Origin: Cristatella mucedo
Taxonomy: Eukaryota; Bryozoa; Phylactolaemata; Cristatellidae
NCBI GenBank assembly: GCA_009760855.2
Contig: WPIO01000132.1
Location: forward strand, 860,501 to 924,500
Direction: 5' to 3'
DNA: 64,000 bases
Shown here piece by piece: positions 11,396 to 24,600 of this stretch; within the stretch, counting starts at the first letter, position 1, and the number at the start of each line of letters is the position of its first letter. The notes under the pieces are model-generated. The model had not been told where the DNA came from. It saw only the letters and a program-made list of their open reading frames with translations, and searched no databases. The position numbers and the translations under genes are program-made.

Positions 11396-14280
11396 TCAGA
11401 CGTGGGCTAGACCTGGGCGGTAATTGCTCTCGTTCTCTTGGTCTAGTGTTGCTTTCTTGAGTAGAGGCCTGACTACAGCCTTTTTGAAAGGTGCTGGGAC
11501 ATGACCTGAGGCTAATGACATATTTATGATGTTAGTTGTGCACGGCAGCAGCAAATCAATGCATCGTAGAAGCAGGACGGTGGAAATAGGGTCCAGAGGA
11601 CTAGTTGTATTCTTTGATTGGGATATGAACTTCATAACGAGGTCACCAGTGACCTTGAATGTAGACATTGAGGTGCCTTATGGAATTGAGAGACACGATT
11701 CTAATGGGGGGGGGGGTCTGCCATCTTAGGGAAGGACTCCCCGATCTTGTCTACCTTGTTGACAAAGAAGTTGGAGAAGCGATCTGCTAGATCATCTCAA
11801 GGATCATCAGGTAATGAGCAAACCTGGGAGTGGTTAAGGCGATGGTTGATCGTACTGAATGAGATCTGCATGTGGTCCTCTCATCTCGCCTGGGCATCAC
11901 TGGCACTGCTCTGCAATGGTTCAGGTCCTATCTCAGTGGGAGACTCCAGAGTATTGACGTATGGACAAATATGGACAAAGATCATCCGAGGTACCTCTGA
12001 AATATGGTGTACCTCAGGGCTTCGTGCTAGGTCAGGTTCTTTTCACGGTTTGTACTCTTCCTCTTGCTGATGTGATTGCCAAGCACAATCTAGGCTTTCA
12101 CTTCTATGCAGATGACACTCAGTTGTACCTTTGCTTTGATCCCTCCCAGCCTTCGAGCACCTCAAATTCTCTAAACTCACTTGCTGCATGCATTGATGAC
12201 ATCCGCACATGGATGGCAGCAAATTTTCTAAAACTAAACGATGATAAAACTAACTTACTAGTTATGGGCAAACCCAGTGTGATTCACAAATTGGAAAGGC
12301 TGAAACTCAAAATTGGCTCTGCCAGCATATCTCCAGTTGAATAAGCTCAAAATCTAGGTGTCATGCTCCAAAGCGACCTCTCGTTAGACGACCATATCAG
12401 TTCCACAGTCAAATCTGCCTATTTTCAGCTTCATAACATTGCTAAAATTCGGGCTTGTTTAGATAAGGATACCACGTCCAAGTTGGTCCATGCATTTGTG
12501 ACACCCGCCCTGACTTCTGTAACTCACTGTTTGCTGGCCTACCGGCGTGTGCGATCAGGCGATTGCAGCTGGTGCAAAACTCCGCAGCTTGGTTTGTCTG
12601 TCGTGAGCATTGCAGTTGCCACATCACATCACTCCTCGCCGACCTGCACTGGCTACCAGTCAAGCAACGGATCGACTTCGAGGTTTTGTCGCTCACTTTT
12701 AGGTCACTTTATTCCTTGGCTTCAGCCTATCTCTCAGATCTACTCCCCAACCAGGCCAAGTATCGTACCACCCACTTTTCGGAATCCAACAGTATACCAA
12801 TACCTCGTACAAACCTCAAATCCTTTGGAGACCGTGCATTTAGTTCGTATGCTTCCAAAGCCTGGAACTCACTCCCGACTTATGTCAGAACATCCCCTGA
12901 CTTGACCACATTTAAAAAGAACTTAAAAGACACCTATTTAGGACAGCATTTAGTGGGTCCCTGTGATTCGTCCTTGATGTGCTTATGCGTGGTGGCACTG
13001 TGCATGCTGCCACTAACCGCATTTGCATGCTGACCCTGTGCATGTCACCACTAACCACGTTGTTCATGTTGTTTATCAAGCATGATATTACTCACGATTC
13101 AATCGTGTTTCCATATTCAGCAAATGTAAAGCGCCTAGAGAGAGATTGATTTCTCTGAGGGCGCTTTATCAAGTGCATTAATATTATTATAATTATTATT
13201 GTCAGATAAGCAGAATTTGGTAACAATTGTTGATGATACAGTGCGTTGTATGAGAAAATCTTATCGCGTGTGTGACTCTTGATGTGGGCCGTGAATGTGG
13301 AATAGAATAGGAATAGGGCCGTGCACATAAGCCACAAGAGACAATGAGTCAGTCAGTGCTCGAAATTCGGTGCTGAAGGCATTAGATAAGTTATCAAAGT
13401 GAACGTCGAAATCACCGATAGTGAGGAAAGATTGATTTCTTGCACACAGAATCGAAATGAGATCTGAGAAATTGGAGATAAAGAAGTACTTGGTACCTGG
13501 TTGGGCGATCGACTACTGCCACCATCGGTAGCTTGTCGGGTGAAATCAAGACGATAGATTCGAAAGACTGCTTCGAGGGTACTGCAAACGGCTTGAAATA
13601 GAAGGTCGAGCATGTGATAATGTCGACTCCACCTTCAATTATGATTGATCTAGGGGTGTGAAAGAAGGAGATGCCAGTTGGGGTTTCGTTTTTAACTGTG
13701 TGATAGTTTACCGATTTTAACCAAGTTTCAGTCAAGGCGAGCAGATCGAGGTCTTTTTCAGAAATAATAAGAACGCTTATTAATTGAGGTTTATTGCACA
13801 TTGAGCGAGGATTCCAAAGTCAAGCGTTTAGTTAGGATGCCGGAGTTATAACAGGCCTTATGACTACTAAGTTCTAGAGATTCACAGTAATACTTGAGGG
13901 AGCTTAGTGGTTGGAGACAATGCTAGGAATACCAAACGAGTAGTATCTCAGCTCGCGGCCCTGTCCCTACTGTAGCCCCGTCCCCCACGGTGGCTCTGGG
14001 GCGCTTTTCTTTTCGTAATTAATAATCACAATAATGCATAATAAAATTTATGGATCTTAGCAACAGCAATAACATCTAGGAATGCATTTGAACTACGGTA
14101 ATGTAGCAATAAAAGGTACGCACGATCATAACTTACATGCAGGTTACTAGCCGCCGGGGTATCTAGTGCCGCTGCCGGCGTGGTATACCCAGCCTGTAGC
14201 GATAAGCACTTGAATAATATCCCATAATCACGTAATTTCTTCGGCACTACGGTCAAACAGCAAACGGATTAGCTTTAAAA
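11396..14280 (-). mobile_element. LINE family B copy 1, interrupted
   Basis: Two minus-strand pieces belong together. 11396-11876 carries the start of the reverse transcriptase ([20 protein letters not shown]). 13203-14280 carries the AP endonuclease (LLALTETWL; GVDIITCSTFYFKPF) and the 5' UTR, whose end (AGCTTTAAA) matches copy 2 at 25416. The foreign LINE at 11877-13202 separates them. Relative to copy 2, about 450 bp of linker is missing near 11855, and everything 3' of the reverse-transcriptase start is absent. Frame breaks make it a pseudogene. Confidence 0.8.
11877..13202 (+). mobile_element. LINE family B copy nested in copy 1
   Basis: A 5'-truncated LINE starts inside the reverse transcriptase (CTCATCTCGCCTGGG) and ends with the LINE B 3' end and an ATT-rich tail at about 13200. 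It encodes LGFHFYADDTQLYLCF, then the C-terminal region over 12563-12960 with frame shifts (LHWLPVKQRIDFEVL; FGDRAFSSYASKAWNSL). It interrupts the minus-strand LINE exactly between CATGTGGT and CAGATAAG, which are contiguous in copy 2 at about 24270. Confidence 0.85.
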
Positions 14281-15950
14281 ATGTAGTGCTACTATATATG
14301 CGTGCCCTGGCAATGCAGGCGTGCGGTGAGCCCTTTCACATGTCAGCTCGGTGCAGAATATCTTTCGAGAAATTCAGCTGTTGAGGAAACCAAACCACAA
14401 GGCTGAGGATTCAGTATCCTAAAGGTATATTGTTGTGAAGCTCCCATGTTTTTTTACCGAGTTTTTATCTCGATGCTTATGTCTTGCTTTCATAGGGAAT
14501 ATACCGCTTGCGGTAAGCAGCAAAGAAAATCTAGTCGTTACGGCCAAGCCGAATGGATCGTGATAGCGAGGTCTGACCTGCTGTGACATCCTGCATCATC
14601 CTGCACAAGAGTTCAGGCATTATGGCTTTTTGAGTCAATCCATTTGGGCTGCATTTTTACGGCTAAGTGTCCTCCGGATCGTTCCTGGTTTGGAGTGGTT
14701 TTGTGGTTCCAGTAGCACATGCATTGGTGATGCAGTTATATCGGCTGATGCAATTGCATTTGCCCCAGGAAAGGAGCAGTGGCTACACGTGACGCTGGGA
14801 AGCCAGAGCATCCTTCTCCGAAATTTTTCAAAAAGGCTCCTTGGTTTGTATCACCAGTGCAACTTGTCTGAATTTAGCAGGCCACGTGCCACTGATCTGT
14901 GCCCTTTACTTGCTGCTGCATAGAGTGTCGGCTTCAGGAAGCTGAGTGATTACTGATTGACGTCTGTTGGTCAAGATTGCATTAAAGTAATTAATTCTCT
15001 TCACTTTCGTTATGGTCAGAGGACGTCAGGTTCTTTCGTAGGCATGCAGTATATGCTGTAGTGCCCTTTTTCTCTGAGTGGCAGGCGCACTAACGTTTCT
15101 GCTCACCGTGCCATTCACGTAGTGAATTCACTTCGGTGTGCTTGATCTGCTCTTTGTTTCACCACCACCGTGATCTGTTGGACCACATGGTGTGTGCTTT
15201 ACGTACCTCTTTGCACCTTATGGCCATTAATGTGGCAAGCATGCCTCATTATGTTCTGCCCGCCTAAGCATGACGTACATGTGTGTAGGATGTTCTACGC
15301 TGTTCTAAGCGAGCCCCGATTTGCTTCTAATACAGAGACGATATGCACTTGTGCTCGCCACCATTCGTCTGTGATTCAGAGCTCTGGGTGTCACTGCATT
15401 TACCTGCAAAACCACTCATGACAGTCAACTAATGGCCAGGCTTCGTGAGCCTTGAAATAGGTTTTCTTTCACGTGCCCTGACTCGAACCTATTGGCTTAT
15501 TCTTGTAGTGGTGTAGTAACTGTCTGCGATAAAGTAACACTTTTCGTAGGATTATTATAGGACATTCATTCTACCTATGGCAGGAATGAGATTTAAAAAT
15601 TTTGGCAGACCATGTTTGGTTACTTTAATAGGACAGTTGTAAACACATGCATGTCTTCATTACCAAGTCATTAGTGAAGGCGTTGCCACTGATGAAAGCA
15701 ATAAAACTAGACTTGTTGTGATGATACAGTCACATGACTCTCTAAGACTATGGTAGGTCGCTTTGACTACCTCCTCGTAAACATAGCCTCTCCGTAAGCA
15801 TAGGAAATCGTCCGACGGAGAACGTGCTTGCAGAGGTTCGACTGTAGTAGTGCACCGGTCTCGATTGACCTGCTTCGGGGACTTGAGGTACAGGAGTTTG
15901 ATAAACTCAATCAGGGCATGAATGAGGCGTCTCGATGACCACGTGAGCTG
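14281..15950. other. No gene recognised
   Basis: Unique-looking sequence with no supported exon, RNA gene or repeat. An ORF at 14630-14923 on + has no recognisable motif. Confidence 0.3.
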
Positions 15951-15951
15951 T

Positions 15952-16098
15952 CCCCCTAACCACGTTGTTCATGTTGTTTATCAAGCATGATATTATTCAC
16001 CATTCAATCGCGTTTTCCTTTGCAGCAAATGTAAAGCTCCTAGAAAGAGATTGAGTTCTCTGAGGGCGCTTTATCAAGTGCATTATTATTATTATTTG
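15952..16098 (+). mobile_element. LINE family B 3' end
   Basis: This holds the LINE B 3' UTR (CATGTTGTTTATCAAGCATG), the conserved GCAAATGTAAAGCTCCTAG block and an ATT tail. Only the last 145 bases are present. Confidence 0.85.
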
Positions 16099-16419
16099 CA
16101 ACGTTTGCCGGTCTGGTCATTGAGTGAACTTGGCTGATCAGCCAGGATTAAGAAAGGTGAGCTCAGACCTTGACCTTGCCACACAAATCATTGGCACGTG
16201 AAGGGGCTTTCGGCTAGCCAAGTTGCCCACCGAGGCCCACCTATTGGATTAATTCTCTAAGCCTAAACTGCTCATAATACTGCCTAAGCTGCTCATAATA
16301 CTGCCTTTACATGTGAGTTAGCGTACATAATGTATATGTATAATTAGAACTTACGTGCCAGAAGAGGCTGGGTTTACGAAGTTTCTCCCCGTGGAGTTGA
16401 CGGAAAGCTCTGCATCCCG

Positions 16420-17545
16420 ATAAGCTTCGGTGAATGCTTGACTGCCGCGAACGTTGCAATTGCCACAGCGCACCACTTCTTATTGACCTGCACAAACTGC
16501 CATAATAATGGCACTAGTTTTTGGCATAGTGTCCTAAGAGAACATACAGCTTGCTTCGAAGAAAATTATTATTCAAAGGTTAGTTGTGTGAAAGGAATCA
16601 AGCAAACAAAAGCAAACAAGTATCGTGCTCAGGTCAGCATGCTAAAGCACACGACTTATGGCTTGTAACATGCACTGAATCATGCACAGGTACGCACACC
16701 GGAGCAAAAAAGGTACATTTTCTGGGGCAAAGGGAAAGCTGACCGGAACAGATGCATCTGTGGCTGAGACTTAAAGGATGCAAGGTCATTGCAGGCAGTG
16801 ACCATACCCGGAAGTTAATTCCGGATGTTTGGTGCACACCAGCCGAAGGCTCGATCAAAAGATTTGACTTTAGTGCGAGGGACTGGCCACTGAGGAGCGG
16901 TGACTGTGAGAGCACGCTGGAAGAGCAAGGTGATCGGATAGGTCAAGGCTAAGTAAAGTGAAGTGACCTGTTAGCCTGAATTGAGGATCTTGAAATCGCA
17001 CCGATGCTTGTTAGGGAGCCAGTGAAGCTCAAGACAGAAGCGGGGTGATCTCGAAGCTATGCCGTTGATGACAGACCAGACAAGCTGCTGGGTTTTGCAC
17101 CACTTGCAAGCGATAAGGGCACAGGCAGTGAAGTGCTGATTAAAGGAAATCTGCGGGAATCTAGATGCAGTTTCGCAAATGCATCAACTAGTTTTCTCTG
17201 TCGTACTCATACCTAATAAAGTAGCTTGGTGTACTTCAAAGCACTCACTTGTAGGCCCTTCATTCTCCGGCTGCAGCCTTATCTTATCTTAACTACTTCC
17301 CAATCAGGCTAGGCATTTTATCACATACTCTTCCGACTCAGTCGTTTATCTGTGCCTCTGACCAACCTCAAACCTTTGGGAGACCGTGCGTTTAGTTTGC
17401 GTGCTTGGAATGCCTGGAAATCTCTTCCGACTGTCGTCACGACATCCTTTGACTTGACGACATTTAAAAGTAAGCTAGAATCCCACCTGAGAGATTTGGC
17501 AAGTTGGAGTCATTTAAAGGGCAGGTATCACATCAGAACAAACAT
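16420..17545. mobile_element. Cluster of eroded LINE family B relics
   Basis: Three small pieces are recognisable. 16440-16520 (+) resembles the zone before LHWLPV. 16915-17170 (-) resembles the C-terminal third in reverse. 17270-17500 (+) encodes LTNLKPLGDRAFSLRAWN and SFDLTTFKSKLESHL. They have decayed far more than the 48-54 kb copies. Confidence 0.6.
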
Positions 17546-17690
17546 GCAATGATATAATTCATTTCCATTTGTATAGTTCCCTTAGAGAACCCAATCTATA
17601 TTCGGGCGTTTCACAAATGCCACGGCGCTCGAGCCCGCAAGCTTGGTCAGAGCTTGGTTCGGGGCGAGCACCTTAACCATTTGCTCTATG
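17546..17690 (-). repeat. tRNA-derived SINE type 1
   Basis: In reverse this shows the tail (ATTTGTATAGTTCCCTTAGAG), a GCTCGAGCCC B-box-like block and an eroded A box ending near 17690. It is the same family as 18306-18450 and 24101-24254. Confidence 0.65.
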
Positions 17691-17699
17691 TCCTTATGC

Positions 17700-18300
17700 G
17701 AATTTCCCTTGGCCTCCTGTGCAATGATATTTGACATTTGCTTTTAATATGTAAAGTCCCTATTCAAAATGAACAGTGGCTACTGTAAAGCAACTGTTGT
17801 TAACTGAGGATGCTGCCATCAGATTGTAGATACTGGGATGGTTGGGTGATCCTGCATCGTAGCTGTGATCGTGTGATCATACAGAAGCTTTACCCATACG
17901 TTGCTGACTCCTGCTTTCAGGAGGCCATGTATTCATCATGCTTTAGGGATGAAAAGATAGTGATTTGACGTAATACATACACTTGAAATGGACAGTGGGT
18001 GGAGTACAGTTTAGTAGCTGTGGCATTTTAGGCTGCCCCTGTGGCATGCCCTGTGCTAGTCACGTCAAAGTGGCAGAGCCGCTGCTGCACCTACAGTATG
18101 CTGTCACTGACGACCAGGCTCCACTGAGCAAGCCACTTATGGCTGTCCTAGTTTGGTTTATCATTGAAGGGAATATTTCGTGACCTTGGATATTTTTATA
18201 TTCCTGGGGACCCATAAATGACTGTGACCATTAGATAATTTCAGGAATGTACTTAGTATGTCTCTTAGTGTGGCATTGGCCTTCTAGGGAAAATCCACAT
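17700..18300. other. No gene recognised
   Basis: No supported feature. The ORF at 17983-18183 on + has no known motif and no splice context I can defend. Confidence 0.25.
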
Positions 18301-18305
18301 CATAA

Positions 18306-18450
18306 ATAACAAACAAATAATTCATGTGTATAGCCCCCTAAGAGAACCTAATCTCTACATAGGTACTTCACATATGCAATGAGGCTCGAGTCCACGACTT
18401 CGGCCAGACCTTGGTCGTGGCGAGCATCTTAACCACTAGGCCAAACCAGC
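18306..18450 (-). repeat. tRNA-derived SINE type 1
   Basis: An almost complete minus-strand copy. The tail block is CTAAGAGAACCTAATCTC, the B-box region GAGGCTCGAGTCCACGACTT and the A-box region TTAACCACTAGGCCAAACCA. Confidence 0.75.
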
Positions 18451-19767
18451 ACGTGGATGAACTGTAGCAACCGGTAATAGGATTAAGTCGAACCCGTGCT
18501 CGGTATTTAATCCTGTAACATAATGTGCCAATGTGACCCTGCAGATTGCATACACCTTAGTGGAATGGCTGTTGTAGTATTGTTATCTTGAGAATTTGGG
18601 AAGCCTTTGTAACAGTAGATTCTCAGCACCCACATTAAAAGAGGCGTCTATGCACTGCTGCGTTTGTAGAAGCTAGTTAATGTGCCTATGTAGCCTGACA
18701 TTGTCGAAACAGTGCTGCTGTTCAGTAGCACGTGAATAAGCACCTATGACACGAAAGAAGTATGATGAGAACTGTATAGACAGTGTGTCGATGTTAACTG
18801 CCATGCGAAAGACTCGTTTACAATGCATTCTACTCGCGCATGCTCGGTATTAGCTGCTGTGTCGGTTGTAAGTGCCAAGTGTGTTGAATTACCTCTGAAC
18901 ATCTAACGTGTATCATCTGCGACATCTCTGAAGTTACCAATAAAAAAGCTGCACTTTTTTGGTGCATGGAGGCTCCTGCTGCTCTTGTGGTGCGTAAGCA
19001 GCTGCCGAAGCGTGATGTCAAATAACATGCATTCAAACGCATCAATGGAGCAACGGCCATCGAGTTTCTGGTTCATTTTTACAATCCGAGGTGCACCCAC
19101 CCGGGCTTGCCTTTGATGCGCTTTGGCTGGCTGGTTGGCCTAGTCGGTGATGGTTTTCGAGCCGATACATCTATCTATATTGAACACCACCAATATCCAG
19201 CAACAAGTTAAAGTGGTATAAAGATAGCTATACGAAAGACATTATTATTATTATTATTATCCTTCCTGGTGCTCTGGGGTTGTCGTGCTCTGCCACCATC
19301 AGAATGGCTCCGTGTGTTGAGACAGCGTCTGCGGTGCGTTAGCCATGCTGCCAGTTGCCAGCTCCACCGGCTTTTTTTTTATTTGTCTCGCGTCGGCAGG
19401 GACTAGCATCGTTGCAAGCACTGCTTTTGGCCAAGGACTTTAGTTCAGGAGCCTCCATAGTTTGCAACGCTTCGAAGTTAATTACCACAGATATTTTAGT
19501 AAATATGGGACCATTATAATAGATGATCGTTTCTTAAGCATCATCATTTCTTAAGAATCGACGGACCTTTTGTAGCGAGGTGGACGTGCCGACCAGTAGA
19601 TATCAACTTGGCATTCCTAGAAAAGAATACATTGTCCTAATTAAGCGAATGCCACGGCTGCTTTTCTGTGAAGCCAGTGGAACCTGGCAGTTGTGCTGGC
19701 ACGATGTAGCAAAATCGCTAAAGGAAGTCGCTAAAGTGTCGTTCAGGAAGTCACCAAAGCTTTATTT
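18451..19767. other. No gene recognised; (ATT)n at 19239-19260
   Basis: No exon is supported. A short (ATT)n tract at 19239-19260 could mark the end of an eroded LINE or SINE. Confidence 0.25.
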
Positions 19768-19902
19768 TGATGGCGATTAAGGTGCTCACCTCACACCGAG
19801 GTCAAGGTGAATGTATTCGATGGCCAAGGTCATGCGCTCGAAAATCATGGCGTATGCGAAGCACCTGAATAGAAATTAAGTTCTCTTATGGCGCTGCATT
19901 GA
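19768..19902 (+). repeat. tRNA-derived SINE type 1, eroded
   Basis: The copy contains the A-box remnant (GGCGATTAAGGTGCTCACC), an eroded B box and the tail GAAGCACCTGAATAGAAATTAAGTTC. Confidence 0.6.
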
Positions 19903-20856
19903 GGCGGTACTGCGACTGCGACGCCATTACCGTCTCAGAGGCTGTGCGGTTCCTGTTCCTGAACCGGGAGGCCCGCTGGGTAGCACCCGCGACCCCAGCA
20001 GGACATGGAACTGCCGGCTAATGTATGTATACAAGTTAAAAAATCAACATCGGTAAATGTACATCGTTGCATCGTGAATTAAATTTTATTATATATACAT
20101 CTGTTTGAGTCAAGTATGTGACTGCACATTTTCAGAATTGTGCTGGGTAGAGGTGCTGATATCGGGAGTGACGCGGCCTTTAGCATCGATCCATTAGCGG
20201 TCGTCGGATAGCTGCAATCCACTGGTAGTGCTTCTAACAGCAGGTTTGCTTTCAGTCGATTGGGTACTCCGAACGTACGTAGAATAGTCTGGTGTAGGCG
20301 ACAGCGCAAAGATAAGCCCATTTATCGAGTTTGAGCGATAGGTCCTTAGCACCGCATCACGTTAACGAAGAACGGCTTGCTGAGAAAACTCAAAGCCGCT
20401 AAGCAGACATGATCGAAAACTGCTGGCGGTTGAGATGACGTGGGGAATAATAACCAGCCGGAAATATCCCGAGAACAAATCGCATTTACCTTCGTGCCGA
20501 TGGCAAGATTTGTGTAGAGATAGTTATTTCCGAGCATAGTATTGCCTATTGCATGTCAATCGATGTTTAACGGCTTGCCTAGTTTACACCTAGCAAAAAC
20601 TATTCTTACAAACGCTGTGTGTGGCTAGAACGTGCTGACAGAACTCAGCCGCAAACGCAGCACACCTTAGGCTGCTAGACTAAGCTGGTGGGCGACGTTT
20701 ACTCGTGACGTATAGCGGCTGGGCTAGCGACCTGTAAGTTCGGCACCGATGCGCTTACCGTTACGCTTACGGTAGCTGAACCCGGCAGCGACGAAGCCCA
20801 TACTTTAGCATTTAATAAGTCCATACCCAAAACGTGGACGAGTCTATTGGACAGCT
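19903..20856. other. No gene recognised
   Basis: Two minus-strand ORFs (20079-20321, 20346-20537) have no recognised motif. No splice-supported exon is seen. Confidence 0.2.
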
Positions 20857-21697
20857 AATAATAATAATAATAATACTACATTTAACATAGCGCCTTTAGA
20901 GAACTCAATTCTCTTTTTAGGCACTTTAAATTTGCTGCAAAAAAGCACGCTCGAATGGTTAGTGGTAGCGTGCTCATTGAACATTCGAGAGTTCCACGCT
21001 TTTGAAGCATACGAACTAAAGGCACGGTCTCCAAAGGATTTGAGGTTTGTGCGAGGTATAGGTAAACAATTAGATTCCGAAACGCTGGTGTTACGACGCT
21101 TAGCCTGGTAAGGGAGTAGATCTGATAGGTAGGCTGGAGCCAAAGAATGAAGCTGCGTGAAAGTGAGTAACAAAACCTAAAGTCGACGTGTTGCTTGATT
21201 GGTAGCTAGTGGAGGGCGCCCAGAAGTGGTGTTGGATGGCGACTGCCATGCTCACGACAGACAAGCCAGTCTGTAGAGCTTTGCTCCATTTATAAGCACC
21301 TGATTGCACAGGCCGGTAGGCCAGCAAGCAGTGAGTTGCAGAAGTCAAGGCGGGATGTCGCAAAGTCATGAACCAATTCAGATGTGGTATCCATGTCTAC
21401 ACAAGCCCGAATTTTAACAATGTTATGTAGCTGAAAGTAGGCATTTGACTGTGGAGCTGATGTGGTCGTCTAATGAAAGGTCACTGTAACATGGCGCTTA
21501 GATTTCGTGCAGATTCAACAGGAGATATGCTGACAGAGACGATTTTGAGTGTTAGCCTTTCCAATTTATGAATCACTTGTTTTGCCCAGTTAGTAAGTAA
21601 CTAGTAAGTAAGTTGGTTTTATCATCATTCAATTCAAGAAAGTTAGCTGTCATCCATGTGTGGGTGTCATCAATACATGCAGCAGGGGAGTTGGGAG
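20857..21697 (-). mobile_element. LINE family B, 3' part
   Basis: It starts with the (AAT)n tail and the reversed 3' end, then runs through the C-terminal part of the reverse-transcriptase ORF (NLKSFGDRAFSSYASKAWNS; AYLSDLLPYQAKRR). It stops abruptly at 21697, where the tail of the next LINE B begins. It is either truncated there or was the target of that later insertion. Confidence 0.8.
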
Positions 21698-24600
21698 AAT
21701 AATAATAATAATGCACTTGATAAAGCGCCCTCAGAGAACTTAATCTCTCTCTGGGCGCATTACATTTGCTGCAAAGGGAAATGCAATTAAATGGTGAGTT
21801 GTATCATGCTTGATAAACAAACAAATTGAATAACATGGCTACGGGTGACATGCACAGGGTCAGCATGCAAATGTGGTTAGTGGCAGCATGCACAGTGTCA
21901 GCACGCATGAGCACATCAAGAACGAATAACAGGGACCCACTAAATACTGTCTTAAATAGGTGTATTTTTAAGTTCTTTTTAAATGTGGTCAGGTCAAGGG
22001 ATGTTCTGACGCAAGTCCGGAGGGAGTTCCAGGCTTTGGAAGCATACGAACTAAATGCACGGTCTCCAAAGGATGTGAGGTTTGTACGAGGTATTTGTAG
22101 ACTGTTGGATTCCGAAAAGCGGGTGGTACGATGCTTAGCCTGGTGGGGTAGTAGATCTGAGAGATAGGCTGGAGCCAAAGAATGAAGTGACCTAAAAGTG
22201 AGCGATAAAAACCTTGAAGTCGATCCGTTGCTTGACTGGTAGCCAGTGGAGGTCGGCGAGAAGTGGTGTGATGTGGCAACTTCGACGCTCACGACAGACA
22301 AGCCTAGCTGCAGAGTTTTGCACCAGCTGCAATCGCCTGATCGCACATGCTGGTAGGCCAGTAAGCAGCGAGTTGCAGAAGTCGAGACCAGATGTCACGA
22401 ATGCATGGGCCAACTTGGACGTGGTATCCTTATCTAAACAAGCCCAAATTTTAGCAATGTTATGAAGCTAAAAATAGGCAGATTTGACTGTGGAGCTGAT
22501 GTGGTCGTCTAACGAGAGGTCGCTTTGGAACATGACACCTAGATTTCAAGCTGATTCAACAGGAGATATCCTGGCAGAGCCAATTTTAAGCGTTAGCCTT
22601 TTCGATTTCTGAATCACACTTAGTTTGCCCATAATTAGTTAGTAAGTTAGTTTTATCATCATTTAATTTAAGAAAATTAGCTGCCATCCATGTGCGGATG
22701 TCGTCAATACATGCAGCAAGGAAGCTTAGAGAATTCGAGGTGCTCGAAGGCTGGGAGGGATCAAAGCAAAGGTACAACTGAGTGTCATCCGCATAGAAGT
22801 GAAAGCCTAGATTGTGCTTGGCAATCACATCAGCAAGAGGGAGAGTATAAAACATGAAAAGAACCGGACCTAGCACGGAGCCCTGAGGTACTCCATATTT
22901 CAGAGGTACTTCAGATGATCTTTGTCCATTCACGTCGATACTCTGGAGACTCCCACTGAGATAGGACCTGAACCACGGCAGAGCAGTGCCTGTGATGCCC
23001 AGACGACATGAGAGGTGCTCAAGAAGGACTTGGTGATCGATAGTATCAAACGCTGCCGACAGATCGAGCAAAACGTGCAGAGAGACTCTACCGATTTCAG
23101 CATTCTTCAGTAGGTCGGTAAACGCACGAAGCAATGCTGACCCTTGGGAGTGATTAGCTCTAAAACCAGACTTGAACTTACTAGCAAGGTTTGAAGTTTC
23201 AATATATGAGTTCAGCTGGTCACCGCGACTCGTTCCAGTGTCTTTTGTAGGAATGGTTGAAGGGAGACTGGGTTGAAGTTCTCTTGTTCTAGTGTTGTCT
23301 TCTTAAATAGCGGCCTGACTATATCCTTTTTGAAAGGTGCTGGGACATGACCTGAGGCTAGTAACATATTTATGTTAGTTATGGATGGCAGCAGTAGATG
23401 AACGCATTGTAGAAGCAGGACAGTGGGCGTAGGGTCCAGAGGACTAGTGGTTTTCTTCAATTTGGATATGAACTTCATGACGAGGTCACTAGTGATCTTG
23501 AATGTAGATATTGATAGGATTTCAGGGTTGTGCTTAATCTTAATGTTGAACTCCCTAATCTTGTCTATTTTATTGACAAAGAAGCTAGAGAAGCGATCAG
23601 CTAGATCATCACATGGATCATCCGGCAAGTAGCTAACCTGGGAGCAGTCGAGGAGGTAGTTGATCGTAGACATCAGCATTTTTGGATTGTGCATCTGTGA
23701 GTCAACACCGTTTTTACAGAAGCTTGACTAAGCCTTTGCTAGGATCAATTGATGCGATCTACACTAGTCCTCGTATACCTGATGAACAGTCAGTCCTTAT
23801 CTTTTGTATGTTTTTTCAAGCTTACGCTTAGTAGGCCTTGCTAGTTTAATGTGTGCGGTAAGCCGAAGGCCGTCTGGGCAAGGGCACACAATCCAACTTA
23901 GTCAGAGGTGCAAACTCATTGAGCATGTCGGCTAGTGTCGTGTTGTAGCAATCTCCTAATGATAACAGGTCAGAAGAGCGAATGAGCAGCAGAAGCGAAG
24001 GTGATATTCTCGCACGAACAACATCGATGTCAAGGGTCTTGAGGTTTCGAAATTCACAGGTGATATTAGATGGGGAGGAGGAGGGCACACATTGTAGACT
24101 GAGCTGGTTTGGTCTAGCGGTTAAGGTGCTCGCCCCGACCCGGGTCCGACTGTGTTCGTGGGCTCGAGCCTCGAGGCATATGTGAAGCGCCTGAATAGAG
24201 ATTAAGTTCTCTTGGGGCGCAATATAAATGAATTATAATTAATTAATTAATTAATTGAATGAGATCGGCATGTGGTCAGATAAGCAGAATTTGGTAATAA
24301 TTTGTGATGATAAAATGCATATGTATGAGAAAATTTGGTCAAGTCTGAGACCCTTGATGTGAATAGGGTTGTGCATACGATCCAAAAGATCCACGTGATC
24401 TACATGATCCACAATGCGTCAGTCTGTGCACGAAATCCGGTGCTGAAGGCGTCAGATAAGTTATGAAAATGAATGTTGAAATCACCCATGATGAGAAAAG
24501 ATTGATCTCTCGCACATAGGATTGAAATGAGATTAGAGAAATCGGAGATAATCGAGGACTTAATATCTGGTGAGTGATCGACTTCTGCCCTCATCAGTAG

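Noticed and set aside
14360-14430. Kinase-like peptide FREIQLLRKPNHK near a splice-like acceptor
   Set aside because: Only about a dozen residues resemble a kinase helix, the frame stops before the donor-like site and no neighbouring exon supports it.
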